Source: Pycnopodia helianthoides
Taxonomy: Eukaryota; Echinodermata; Asteroidea; Forcipulatida; Asteriidae
NCBI GenBank assembly: GCA_032158295.1
Contig: CM063261.1
Span: forward strand, 124,001-188,000
Direction of reading: 5' to 3'
Length of the DNA stretch: 64,000 nucleotides
Positions 1 to 10,571 of this stretch are shown here, piece by piece. Positions within the stretch are counted from its first letter, which is position 1. Every line of letters begins with the position of its first letter. Both the position numbers and the translations under genes were made by a program. The notes under the pieces were generated by a model, which made no database searches, was not told the DNA's origin, and saw only the letters and a list, made by a program, of their open reading frames with translations.

Positions 1-2421
1 TTCTCAGCCAATCCTCAACAGGATTTGTCCTGTCTTCATTAACCATCCTGATGCTTTTATCTTCACTGTGATAAGGGAACTCAACAGGGTTAACATGAAT
101 CTTGGAAGGGTCTTGGATGGTTTTATGATCACCATCAACTCCTCTTAGTAAAGCACCCGATTCAATATTTCTCAGACCATACTGGTTACCTACAGTGTAT
201 GGTAGAGATGCACTTTCTAAAGCAAAGTCATCATGCTGGGAGCTTTCACTCTTATCTTTTGAAGCATTTATGTTTGTTGGATCAGTCTGAAAGCTCTGTT
301 TGTCTTGATTCTGGATAGACAGTACTTGATTTTGAACAGTGTATTCTGTAATTTCAGCAGAGGCCTGATTGCTACAGTTAAGCTTGGGTGACATGCTGAC
401 ATTTTTTGATTTTAAAGGTAAAGAAACCTGATTGTGCTTGAAAGGGATGCAGCATCACTTGAAGAAGAGGACAATTGAACCGCTTCTTCCATACCTGGCA
501 TCTTATTCTGCATCAAAGAAACTTCAGTAGTTCCATCTTGTGAAGATACAAGTAGTTGACGCTTTTGATCATTTTCTTGAGAGTGGTTTCCAGACTTCCA
601 AGATGATTCAAAGCCTGTGGTTAACTCATCAGCACATTCAGAACACATGTCCTGTAGTGTGTCACTCAACTCAACTCCACAAAGGGCACAGGCTACTTTA
701 AAGTTTGCTATCTCAGAAATGGTTGTGTGTGCTGCAGTTTCAGAATCTGTTCTTAGCATGTCTAGAATCACTTCACTTTGGTGACTCTCAGTTAAAATCC
801 TCCCATTCTGAAAGCTGTCATTGTAGCAGTTACTACAGTGGGTTACAGCATTAACCTGGTTACTTGAAGTCCCATGTATTGCATCACAGTTATCCTGGTT
901 ATTATAATCTGGGTTAACACCAACACCATGATTACTAGCATCCTGTTTTTTACTATCCTGGTTACTACAGCCATGGTTTCCATCACTCTGGTTATTACAA
1001 TCCTGGTTTATCTCGTCACCATGGTTGCCATCATCCAGATTGTAACTATCATCATGGTTTCCATCACCCTGGTTATAATAATCATGGTTTATCTCATCAC
1101 CACGACTTCCATCACCCAGACTTTTACATGTACTATTACCTATGGTTTCCATATTCCTGGTTATTATATTCGTGGGTTATCTTTTCACCATGGTTGCTGT
1201 TATTCAGATGGTTACTCTCACCATGGTTGTTACTATCCTGGTTACTGTCACCCTGGTTACAATCACCCTGGTTTATTGCGCTACCATGGCTGCCATCATC
1301 CTGATTACTGTCACCCTGGTTACAATCACCCTGGTTTACTGCGCTACCATGGCTGCCATCATCCTGATTACTGTCACCATAGTTGTTACTATCCTGGCTA
1401 CTGTCACCATGGTTAGAATCACCCTGGTTAGAATCACCCTGGTTTATTGCGCTACCATGGGTGCCATCATCCTGGTAACTGTCACCATGGTTTATTGTGA
1501 TCCGGTTGTTACTATCCTGGTTACTGTCACCCTGGTTACAACCAACCTGGTTTATTGCGCTACCATGGTTGCTATTATACTGGTTACTGTCACCATGGTT
1601 GTTACTATCCTTGTTACTGTAACCCTGGTTTATCTCATCATTTTGATAAACATTGCTTTGGGTTTTACCATCCTGGGATTCCTGGCTACAGCTAGTTGCA
1701 TCATCAACATGGTCCCTAATCTGGTTCCCATAAGTTTGGTTCTTATTTAACTGGTTCCCATTATTCTGGCTTTGTTTTTCCTGATTTCTTTTATTTTGGT
1801 TCCCATCATCTTTCATAATATCATCCTGGTTCCCAGTCTGGTTTCCATTATCCAGGTTATGATATTCATGGTTCCTCTTATCTACATTCATATTATCATC
1901 CTGGTTCCCAGTCTGGTTTCCATTATCCTGGTTATGATATTCATGGTTCCTCTTATCTACATTCATATTATCATCCTGGTTCCCAGTCTGGTTTCCATTA
2001 TCCTGGTTATGATATTCCTGGTTCCTCTTATCTACATTCATGTTATCATCCTGGTTCCCAGTCTGGTTCCCATTATCCTGGTTATGATATTCCTGGTCCC
2101 CCTTATCTACATTCATATTATCATCCTGGTTCCCAGTCTGGTTTCCATCATCCTGGTTCTTCTTATCTACAAAAATAACATCAATCTTGCTCCTAGTCTG
2201 GTTTGCAACATTGTGGTTCCTAGTCTGATTCCTACCATCTAGGTTCCTAACACCCATGACAATAACAGCATCAACTTGATTCATTTCTTCCTGGCTTTTG
2301 TCCTGTTGGTTCCTTATTTCTGGTTTTTCATGAAAGTTCTGTAAATCCTCATTCTGTCCTGGGTTCTTCTCACCCAAAATTGTCTGCAGACTTGAACCAT
2401 CGTCTTGCTCAACCTCATATA
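1..2421 (-). CDS. ZGRF1: ZGRF1 Asn-rich repeat exon (partial at left edge, two frame breaks)
   Basis: The acceptor CTTTAACAG at 2422 joins in phase 1 to the previous exon, giving LYEVEQDDGSSLQTILGEK. From about 2190 down to 950 the protein is an Asn/Gln/Asp/Gly-rich repeat. The first part has about five 25-residue units built on NGNQTGNQDDNMNVDK. The second has shorter units such as NQGDSNQDSNNHG. After a frame break near 1140 the same style continues, then a non-repetitive segment holds CALCG and CSEC (a possible small zinc-binding knuckle). A second break near 430 leads into a frame open to base 1 (about 140 residues, ending NPVEDWLR). The exon continues beyond the window. Confidence 0.65.
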
Positions 2422-4486
2422 CTGTTAAAGAAAGTTTAGTTTCTGTTTCTAGGTCAGTGACAAATGATGTGTGTATTAAAAATTATTATTTCTAACCAAC
2501 TTAAATGTATTTAAATTATTGTAAATAATACAAACTTTAAGACATCAAGACAATTTTCCTACACAATTGTTCTGAACTACTATTTGGAAATTGTAAAGAG
2601 AATGATGGAAACACTGACAGTCAAGTTGAGTAAATGAGGTGTTTTTTAAGGAAAAAGTAAATATATCTACTTTTATTTGATGGAATGGGTGCTAAATTTC
2701 CTTTTGAAACAACTTTTTGTAAATCGTATGCTTACGTTTTTCCATTGGTCCAACAAGAACCACAGATTTGTTGGATTCTTCAAGCTTTGATGGCTTAAGA
2801 AAGTTGCTTGGAATTGCTGTTTGTATCTCATTGCCTTGCACTGTTTCATGACTACATCTGCCAAGCACCTCATGTGTTATCATAGATGAGTTGACGCCCT
2901 CGGAGCCAAACTGGTCAGGTAATGTATTGATACGAGAAATAGCAGACTTAGATAAATCTGCACGTCCCAAAAGCTCCATAACATCAATGTCTTTCCCGAA
3001 TAGACATGTTTGGAAGGCATTTCAGAGGATGACTCTGTGCCTGGTCTATAAAACGGTATTTCAAGATCTGCACTGCCTGCATGAGTTACTGTTTCACTCA
3101 CTTTCCGCTCCCAGTCCGAATCCAACTGTTTGACAGGGGGCTTGAACTTTCCACTTCTTTTTCCAAGAAGTGCAAGAATCTGTGAGGTGGTCCTCTTCAC
3201 CACTGATGATAGAGACGGTTTAGTGATAGCTGTGGTGTTGTGGATTTGATCAGTTTCTTGGACAGGGGGCAAGGAAGTTTCTTCAGAGGACAAGGAAACA
3301 CGATCCTGACTTTCAAATTTATCCTGTCTATAGAACTGTTCCTTGATCACAATTCCTTCCTGCAGATCTGCATTTCCAATTGTTTTATCTGTATTTCGAT
3401 TTTGCATTAAATTGATAATGTTCTTCTTCTCTGGTATGGCATTTGGCATCCCTGAGAAAGTTCTTACACCATTATAGAAGCTGGGAGCACCCAAAACAAC
3501 ATGTCCGAGACGATCTTCTTTGGGCGTGTCCACATTGTAACACGGTGGAGGAGAACTGTCCTCTATGGATGATGGCAATGTGCAGCTATGGCTCTCTTTA
3601 ATTTGATACGATTGAGATTGATTATTAGGACTAATGGATGGACCATCTTCAGCTTGCTTCATCTCATGAACTCCATCAACAGCACCTGCCAAGTCCCTGT
3701 CGTTGTTCAAACCTTCCGTTTCCTTAGAGAAGGGGGTGTTGAAGAGGGGGGATCTCTTTCCAAGGTGGGGGGCATTTTCCATTCCAGTCCTTTTTTGGAG
3801 GGAGATAGAACTTGGCGGTCTTGATTGAACATCGTCGTTTGCTGTTGCGAGTTTTTTAACGACTTGCCTCGGAACTGTAAAACCCTGTGGAAAGAAAATC
3901 ATTTAATATGAAAATTATTAGTAAATTTCTAAATTGAAGAGGTTGGGGGGGGGGGGCTGAAGTAGTGGCCGGTGGGTGTTCTTAGACACATAAGGCTTCT
4001 TTATTCTTTGCAGGGAAGGGGAATGGCCTCTTTGTGCTACTCAAATAAAAGTAGCACAGAATTGTTAAGCAAAATTATTGATTCTAAGCAACTCTGTAAA
4101 ATTGGGCCCTAATCGAAAACCAAAACCACTTTTTTAACAGATTTTTGTGGCACCACTGAAACCTATGAAAATGGCTCAATTTCATGGTTACCACAGAATA
4201 CTGCACTTACCCCACCCTGTATTTAAAGCATAGTGATTCTACGGGCCATAAGCCTAGATATAATTCGTCGATAGGCAGCACTTTGAACTTGGGCCCAGAA
4301 CAAGCCAGTCCAAAACAACATATCAAACACGAACACCCTAAATGATTTGACTACGCCTATCATCAGGATCTTTATTTTAATAACTTTATATCTTGTACTA
4401 ACTTACCGTTCTTTTCCTTTTTAGAGGAACTCTCATACGATTTTGGAAGTCTGGTTTTGGCAACTGCTGCTGGTGATGTTGCTGCT

Positions 4487-4520
<34 letters not shown>

Positions 4521-5622
4521 CTCTTGTTGTTGCTGCTGATGTTGACTTTGGTGAGCCCCTTCACTGCCATTATTTTCCTTACTGGCTGACCCTGATTGTT
4601 TCTCTTCTTCTAAAGTAATTAAATATCTCTCACTCTCTAGTTCCTCACCGACGGCTACCTACAACATCAATTGAAAAGAAATAAACTTAACATTTTCCTT
4701 ATCATTTCCCCCCCCCCCCCGACCATGATGACAAATTGAGCAGAATTCACAGCTTTGTTGTTTCAAGAATATGTTGGGTCACATTAAATGTGGGCATTGG
4801 TCTTTGACAAATACCAATGTTGTCCATGTGCTTTAAACCACTCCCCGAGTTAGGTACAAATCCTCCAAAATAGTATTCCGGAAGTTGGCTGGTTGTGGAG
4901 TATTTGGGACTGTAGAGTGAAGGATATTGTCTGGTTGTGGAGTATTTGGGACTGTAGAGTGAAGGATATTGTCTGGTTGTGGAGTATTTGGAACTGTAGA
5001 GTGAAGGATAGTCTGGTTGTGGAATTATTTGGGACTGTAAAGTGAAGGATAGTCTGGTTGAGGAGTATTTGGGACTGTAGAGTGAAGGATAGTCTGGTTG
5101 AGGAGTATTTGGGACTGTAGAGTGAAGGATATTGTAGGATACAGGAGGGTCTCCAGCCAAAGACGCTTGGGAGCAACTTTGTAACAGACAACTTGCATGA
5201 TGGTGCAAGACAAGCTCAAACAGCGCCCTCAATGAGGTCAACTGGAGACCTCTTATTGGTCGAGAGTTGTATGTGACACATACATGTTTTTAATGTTTGA
5301 CCAATACAAAGGGTCTATTGCAACATACAAGGGAAAGGCCAAGCACACAAAACTTCTTACAGTGTTTTTTATGGCACTCTTATGATAAAAAACAAACAAA
5401 ATGAGCTGATCAACTGAAAAGTTGCGTGCCTGAATTTCTAATACTAATCTTAATTCTTTGTCTTAATCATTAATGACATACCTGTTGTGGTTTCACATAC
5501 ACAGCATCTAGTTTACAGCCTCTATCGTCAAAGAGGACAGCCCTAGATCCTTGATGGCTTACTTTAAGAATTCCGTCCTGCCATCTTTTACTTTTCTTTG
5601 TCTTCTGGTGTGTGTACAACAC
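1..5622 (-). CDS. ZGRF1: ZGRF1-like DNA helicase, N-terminal part (gene runs off the left edge; three frame breaks)
   Basis: Four coding exons are visible in gene order: 5482-5622, 4407-4658, 2736-3884 and 1-2421 (open at the window edge). Exon joins have GT/AG ends and matching phases. The first two exons encode DUF2439, starting VLYTHQKTKKSKRWQDG and continuing into GEELESERYLITLEEE, which is the N-terminal signature of ZGRF1 and yeast Mte1. Family members act on recombination intermediates and crosslink repair in the nucleus. The vertebrate zf-GRF zinc finger and superfamily 1 helicase domains must lie left of base 1. A run of 15 glutamines with a histidine pair follows DUF2439. The rest is low-complexity, ending in an Asn-rich repeat region and a CxxC-x11-CxxC motif near 634-690. 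The initiator Met is not identified: exon 5482-5622 starts straight after a pyrimidine-rich acceptor, so a short upstream exon is likely. The frame breaks near 2990, 1140 and 430. Confidence 0.82.
950..2190 (-). repeat. Coding minisatellite, Asn/Gln-rich, in ZGRF1
   Basis: At DNA level this is a tandem array built on a 9-base theme (ATNACCAGG and relatives on the minus strand). A clear 75-bp period is seen at about 1800-2175, and shorter, less regular units at about 950-1640. Because the long units are multiples of three, the array stays in frame as coding sequence. The opposite strand also shows long open frames rich in Val, Ile, Leu and Thr; these are shadows. Confidence 0.75.
2736..3884 (-). 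CDS. ZGRF1: ZGRF1 large linker exon with one frame break
   Basis: The acceptor TTTCCACAG lies before GFTVPRQVVKKL at 3884. The exon encodes a long hydrophilic, Ser/Pro/Lys-rich linker with no recognised domain. The first frame stays open down to about 3000. Sequence of the same character then resumes in another frame (DVMELLGRADLSKSAISRI) and reaches the donor AAC|GTAAGC at 2736. The exon is 1149 nt long, but the phases on both sides need 1150, so one base appears to be missing near 2990. Possible explanations are an assembly error, a polymorphism or a real lesion. Confidence 0.7.
4407..4658 (-). CDS. ZGRF1: ZGRF1 exon: end of DUF2439 plus polyglutamine tract
   Basis: This is an 84-codon phase 0 exon. 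It starts VAVGEELESERYLITLEEE, completing DUF2439, then runs through a Ser/Asn/Gly linker into a CAG/CAA-coded glutamine tract broken by one Glu and two His. It ends in a basic stretch, RVPLKRKRT, that could serve as a nuclear localisation signal. The donor is ACG|GTAAGT. The mix of CAA and CAG codons should make the tract less prone to slippage than pure CAG. Confidence 0.8.
4891..5140. repeat. Intronic minisatellite, about 42-bp unit, six copies
   Basis: The repeat theme is GGAGTATTTGGGACTGTAGA followed by GTGAAGGATA and a short TCTGGTTG link. Copies at 4891, 4933 and 4975 are spaced 42 bp apart, and later copies are 39-42 bp. The array lies in the ZGRF1 intron between exons 4407-4658 and 5482-5622. 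The Tyr/Ser/Pro-rich open frames across it are products of the repeat and not a gene. Confidence 0.85.
5482..5622 (-). CDS. ZGRF1: ZGRF1 exon with first half of DUF2439
   Basis: This 47-codon exon is phase 0 at both ends. The acceptor is a pyrimidine-rich tract ending CCTCAACCAG, and the donor is CAG|GTATGT. It encodes VLYTHQKTKKSKRWQDG followed by ILKVSHQGSRAVLFDDRG, a close match to the start of vertebrate ZGRF1. The frame stays open upstream of the acceptor and includes an ATG, so the gene could instead start inside a longer exon. The splice site makes a missing short 5' exon more likely. Confidence 0.8.
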
Positions 5623-6810
5623 CTGGTTGAGGAGGAAGGAAAACTCTTCAGTTAGTTTGATCGTGTATTGGACATACATGTACAAGTAGATCTCTTCTTG
5701 CAAACTGTCAAATTTAAATATGAAAGAAAGTTTGCTGTGTAGTTCTCCTATTTTTAATATTCTAATGCTGGGAGCCTGGCCATGATAAATGTTATGTATA
5801 CAAGTCAATTTTTGAAAATGTTTACATACATGATGGAGGTATTATTTCTTTATTTATTTAACCAGTTGACACCGAATGTTGTGTTGAAAAGCCAAATTTT
5901 CCCCGGATGCTGAAGTTTGTTGTTGGTCACATTGAATGACTGGAACAAAGGTCGCCCATACTGATTGCTATGAATCGTGCCCAGAGATGCACTCACGAGC
6001 AACACTTCGTTTCACCACACACAAAGTTACTGTATAGTTAGTAGTAGTTCCATGTCTTTGTCCTTTTGTTTTAAAATTGTATTTTGGCTCAATGGAGGTA
6101 GGTCTGAGCAGACCGAGATTTCAGCCTTGTTTGTGACATTTCAGATGTGATTTTTTTACCAGATCGGTAGAACTAGAGGTTCTTGGTTACCAATTCACCT
6201 TTAGTTATGAAAGTCCTCTATATTGAAACTGCAAAAAGTGAATTTTTCTGATAGTCCCTCAGTTTTATGAGACCCATGATAATAAAATAATAATAATAAA
6301 AAGGGATTTATAAGTGCCAAATTGCCAAAAAGGCCTCAAAGCGCTATGAATGAGACTTTACTACAGGCTATGGCAACGAGACCAACGATTATGAGACTTG
6401 ACTACACTGTTATGAATGACTATCACTGTATAGTGTGTGTAGTTACAACGAACTACAGAACATGGTGATGTAGACTACAGCATCAGAGCCAGAGGTTGAA
6501 TTGAAACGGTTTTATGTTGCACTTGCACTCAGTCAAACATCAGCTTCGTTTTTCCTTCATTCGTTTTGTATCAATTTACCGGAAAAAGATACATACCTTA
6601 GGGAGAACCTGCACAACACCCAAACTACCATGACTACACAGTAAAATAATTATTTTTTACCACCACCTTGACCACAGCCCTACTCATTCAATTTGAATCA
6701 GACATTGCATTGCTTTTATTGATTGAGAGATGAGGAGTCATTCACAATGAAGACTTATAATTGAGCATGTTAGTCTAGCTCCATGATGAGTGACCCCACT
6801 GACTCAGTGA

Positions 6811-7004
6811 ATATTTAGTAACGTAAGTCGGCATTCACTGGTCAGTCACTCAGTGACTGAGTGACTATGGACTGGAGGTACTCATGGACCATGGAGGTAG
6901 AATGTCATGACTAAATGAGCGAAATTCCTCATGAGCATTGAGTGACTGACCAGTAGTGGCCAGTGCAGTGGGTGCAGTGACTGCTGACTTACGTTACTAA
7001 ATAT
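6811..7004. repeat. Imperfect inverted repeat (MITE-like)
   Basis: The left end ATATTTAGTAACGTAAGT at 6811 is matched by its reverse complement at 6987-7004. Inner parts also pair: CACTGGTCAGTCACTCA on the left against TGAGTGACTGACCAGTAG on the right. The centre is about 70 bp of unpaired sequence. No clear target-site duplication is seen. A small nonautonomous DNA transposon is the simplest reading. Confidence 0.6.
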
Positions 7005-7197
7005 TCAACACTCACTGACTTACAAGAAATTGTCTTTGGTTGTCACTCGCCATTATCCAGATGAAGAAAAAATTCTACAATAACACATATTTCCACACTT
7101 CATGTTTTGTCTTTGCTCCATGAACGAACACAGGTATCCCACGATAAGTCTCTGTTCAAGCGTCGCGCCATCTTGTCTCCTCCTTTTACTCAAGCAA

Positions 7198-7245
7198 TGC
7201 ATTGTGGGATTGCTTTTCACACACACAGTGCATTGTGGGATTGCT

Positions 7246-7276
<31 letters not shown>
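7198..7276. repeat. 31-bp duplication running into a CA microsatellite
   Basis: TGCATTGTGGGATTGCTTTT with a CACACA tail occurs at 7198 and again at 7229. The second copy leads into an uninterrupted CA run of about 28 bases. Replication slippage explains the structure. Confidence 0.85.
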
Positions 7277-7768
7277 AGACACAAGGGGTGGGTGGGGTAT
7301 GGTGGGGGGCGGCAACCGTGTTCGCAGCAGATAAAACTTGATTTCAATTCAAGTCTGACATTGTGATTATTTGTCTGCAAAACGCGCAGTGTCTCAATTG
7401 GAATAATTACACCCTAATTCGCGATCTTAACTTGTGACTTGACTTGACTTGCGCAAAAGCAAAGACTTGCGAGTTGATCCTTTTGCTGACCTCCCCGCAT
7501 AAACTCTTTTCGAAACCACGGAATTTGGGGCTCCGGCCTAGTAAGTTTTTTTGAAAACATGCTTTCGCTTTTGGTATGAAGCTTCCCCCAAACAGCACAG
7601 ATGAACGGAACATTTATTATGAAGCCTGAGTCCTCACCGCGCGCAGAGCATGGTTTCGCAAAGGACTTGATCATTGTTGTTGTTCATCCCAAGAGGGCGC
7701 TGTCTCAGTGCATGTTCAATGGCCGCACACCGTGTTACACAATCGTTCGTACAATTTTCGTGGTAAAC

Positions 7769-7819
7769 ATGTCGTCTGCTCACGGTGGTCTTAAATCGAA
7801 AGATTTTCATCATAAAACA
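7769..7819 (+). CDS. Candidate first coding exon of an unrecognised divergent gene
   Basis: An ATG at 7769 opens 17 codons (MSSAHGGLKSKDFHHKT) that end exactly at a strong donor, ACA|GTAAGTAAG, in phase 0. A possible second exon begins after the acceptor at 8087. It reads in frame as IQAVNVQDSLRQNEKH and continues to a TAA at 8216-8218, with AATAAA near 8261. No protein family is recognised. The orientation is divergent from ZGRF1, so a shared promoter is possible. It could equally be a noncoding transcript or chance. Confidence 0.25.
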
Positions 7820-8844
7820 GTAAGTAAGGATTTGTTTGTGTTAATTTATTGACTAGTTCGTCTGGGATTAGCTTGTAGATTATTGGTGTGTATCTAGATG
7901 CCGTGGGCACAATTTTAGCATTTTTGTTTTGTGAGTTAAAAACTAATTGAGTTAAGACACGTGTAAAATTAAAAAACGTGTTTATTGCATATTTCCTTCC
8001 TCCATGGTTGCATGCATGTTGATTGTTGTTGAGTGCAACATTGACGATTTTTGTTCTGTCAGTTTGATCGTCCATAGAACTCTACAGATACAGGCTGTAA
8101 ATGTACAGGATAGCCTCCGCCAAAATGAAAAGCATGATCGATCGTGGCATTCGTGGGGACTTGGACATTCGGGCGTGAAGCACCCGGCCCCCTCCTCAAC
8201 TTGTACATTAAAAAATTAATTTAATTATATGTGGGTTGTGAGCCAAGTTTTGGCTTTAGAATAAACAATTAGTAGTAGATGAGAGTAAGTCTGAGTGATT
8301 GCAAGGCCGATGGACATTCACTACAGTTACAATCACTGTCCTATAGACTCCTTTGGCATGTTTGGCCATCCCTGACGTTGAACATGTTGAAAGCATTAAA
8401 AGCATACACTTTTGTCAGTTTGTGTATCCCAAACATGCATCCAAATTTTCTGTTAATCTTGAACCGCCACCAAGATGTAATCCCTTCCACTACCACTGTA
8501 CTTCAATCCCAAAAATTTCATACAAAAAAAATGAAAAAAATTAACGAGCGTACGTTTCAGGCGGTTTTAAAAAACTGAAAGACCGTGAAATTTCACCTTT
8601 TTTTATATTTTTTTATTAAAAAAAAAATAAAATTTTGTCTTCCCCCCTTTCTTCTCTCTCTCCCCTGCTCCCCTCTCGGTGTCGTCCCTCCACGTGGCAT
8701 CCCCCTCCGCCTGTCCTCTCGGTGTCGTGCCCTCCACGTGGCCTCGCCTCCTCTGCGTCTCCTCCTCGTGCGCCGTTCACCTGTAATACAATCGTATAAT
8801 CAATCAGAGTTAATTCAAATATCGTTAATGCACATACCTTGTGT

Positions 8845-8915
8845 CTTTGCCGGGCTCGAACCGCGTACCTTGCCTTCACGTTCCCATGGCCTTGTCCTCT
8901 CGGCTAGACTGTGCT
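8845..8915 (-). repeat. tRNA-derived SINE head
   Basis: Read on the minus strand, the segment holds an A-box-like TAGCCGAGAGG and a B-box GGTTCGAGCCC about 45 bases apart, the spacing of a tRNA-type pol III promoter. The flanks do not form a full cloverleaf with a paired acceptor stem, so this is a SINE or tRNA relic and not a functional tRNA gene. Confidence 0.5.
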
Positions 8916-10370
8916 TAATTCGAATTTATGGACCTGATGAATATTAAAACCACGTGTTGTATAGCAACGTACGTTAACATACATCACTTTATACGTCACG
9001 TATACGTCACATATTCATTTAAATATATTTAAATATATATATAGGGAAGGGCGCCCTCTGTTGGTAGAAAATGTCCAGCGGTCATTAAAATAAAATTGTG
9101 TTTGCTGTTTTTTATGAGATGAAAAATGTATGTTTTAAATAAAAGTTTTGCTGTTTTTTTAATGAGATTTGAAGAGTGTTTCATATTCGTTTTACTTAAA
9201 GATTAAATGAGTTTAATTTATATAAAATTTACCCTTAAAAGTAACACAGACCCTAACCCTTAAATCTAAGCATTTTGACCATAGTTAAATTTATTTGTAA
9301 AATTACAGACAACATTAGAAAGAACACATGGTACAAGTATATTCAATTTATGTTCTCACATTTTTTATTGAAACATAATATTTTATAGAGGCATGAGACA
9401 AACATTTATAACAGTTATGAACACTTTTTTGATTTTTGAAAGAAATTAACTACACTTGGTGTATTGATCAACTCAAGCATCACTTAACATTTTTTATATT
9501 ACCTGAGATTTAAGAGCAAATTTATGTACAAATTTTGACTTGAAATATATAGGACATAATTAATATAACTATTGCATGGACTTAGACAAAGGCCCTTCAT
9601 TCCATGAAATATAAATAGAATATGTCCAAGTCCATGCTACAATTATCCAATGCAGTTAGTAAATTGTATGCGCTTTCACACACCAGTAATGTGCCAATCA
9701 ACTCTACTATTGAAAAGCATTACCCAGACTGGTCTCTACTTAACCCATATGCAACTCCCAATAGGCAATATCTGGCAAGTTGGGGCACTTTACAAAAAGC
9801 TTGTAGAAAATGAGCCAAGAATGGGCCACGGATTGAGACAAGTCTATACAAAAAAAATATGGTTCACTAACAATACCAAATAGGCAAGAGAGTTTTCCCT
9901 TCCAGCCTAGTTTTGGTTACATAACATTGATTAGCAAAAAAACAAAAAACCAAGATGGCTACACCATGGTAAAGGTCTGTACCTACTCAGGTGATCAAAT
10001 ACTCACAATATAGTGAAAGAAATAAAAGACCATAAATTTAAATACACTATTGTTTCTTTTTTCATGGAATGAAAGAATGTCATGCCTTCCAAGTAATTAA
10101 ATCTTAAGTGTTCTAATTCTCACAAAATTTATTATGTAAACATTCAGTACATTGAAAGACAAACACATTTTTACAATTTTTTTATGATGGTTTATCAGGA
10201 AAAGAACAAGGCCTTAAAAAAGGGTTGTTTCCTGTAACATGCTAAAAGAAAAAGGGGGTCAGTAGGTGGGGAGAAAACAAATACTAGGACAAAATTTACA
10301 CACATGCAATAGTTTTGTTATTTACTTATTTTGCAGGAAGGGATATAAGAAAACAACTTGTACTTTAACT

Positions 10371-10430
10371 CTAACCCTAACCTATGAATAAGGTTAGGAA
10401 TAGGGTTAGGGTTAGGGCAAGGGTTAGGGC
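10371..10430. repeat. Interstitial telomere-like repeats, head to head
   Basis: CTAACCCTAACCT on the left is followed after 10 bases by AGGTTAGG and several GGGTTAGGG units. Both strands of the TTAGGG motif therefore occur back to back, in about 60 bases. Animal telomeres use this motif. Confidence 0.75.
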
Positions 10431-10571
10431 TAATGACCACAGATATGACGTGAATGACGGCAATCGAAACGGGTATATCATATACATGAGGACCTGTTCA
10501 TCTATTTTTCCCTCCCCCAAACAACAATTGTTTTTATTCCTTCCTATAGTTTAAAACAAATAATTCTAATA

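Larger units (their letters stand above)
5623..7768. other. Noncoding stretch upstream of the first visible ZGRF1 exon
   Basis: No coding sequence can be supported here. It contains a SINE-tail-like segment near 6278-6350 (ATTTATAAGTGCCAAAT, then CCTCAAAGCGCT), the inverted repeat at 6811-7004, a 31-bp duplication and a CA microsatellite at 7198-7276. A shared promoter for ZGRF1 and the candidate divergent exon at 7769 could lie in 7300-7768, but no core promoter motif was found. Confidence 0.4.
7820..10571. other. Gene-poor stretch with SINE debris and AT-rich sequence
   Basis: Apart from the weak candidate second exon at about 8088-8218, nothing coding is supported. A pyrimidine-rich, GC-rich patch at 8640-8780 precedes a tRNA-like SINE head at 8845-8915. 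A short hairpin pairs 9574-9588 with 9623-9637 with one mismatch. The open frames of about 60-75 residues at 9622-9883 resemble no known protein. Telomere-like repeats lie at 10371-10430. Confidence 0.4.

Noticed and set aside
874..2242. Long plus-strand open frames rich in Val, Ile, Leu and Thr opposite ZGRF1
   Set aside because: They are the reverse strand of the Asn-rich coding repeat. The minus strand has the homologous domain, splice sites and matching phases.
4747..5241. Tyr/Ser/Pro-repeat open frame (YPSLYSPKYSTTRQ...)
   Set aside because: All three frames give similar peptides from the 42-bp intronic minisatellite.
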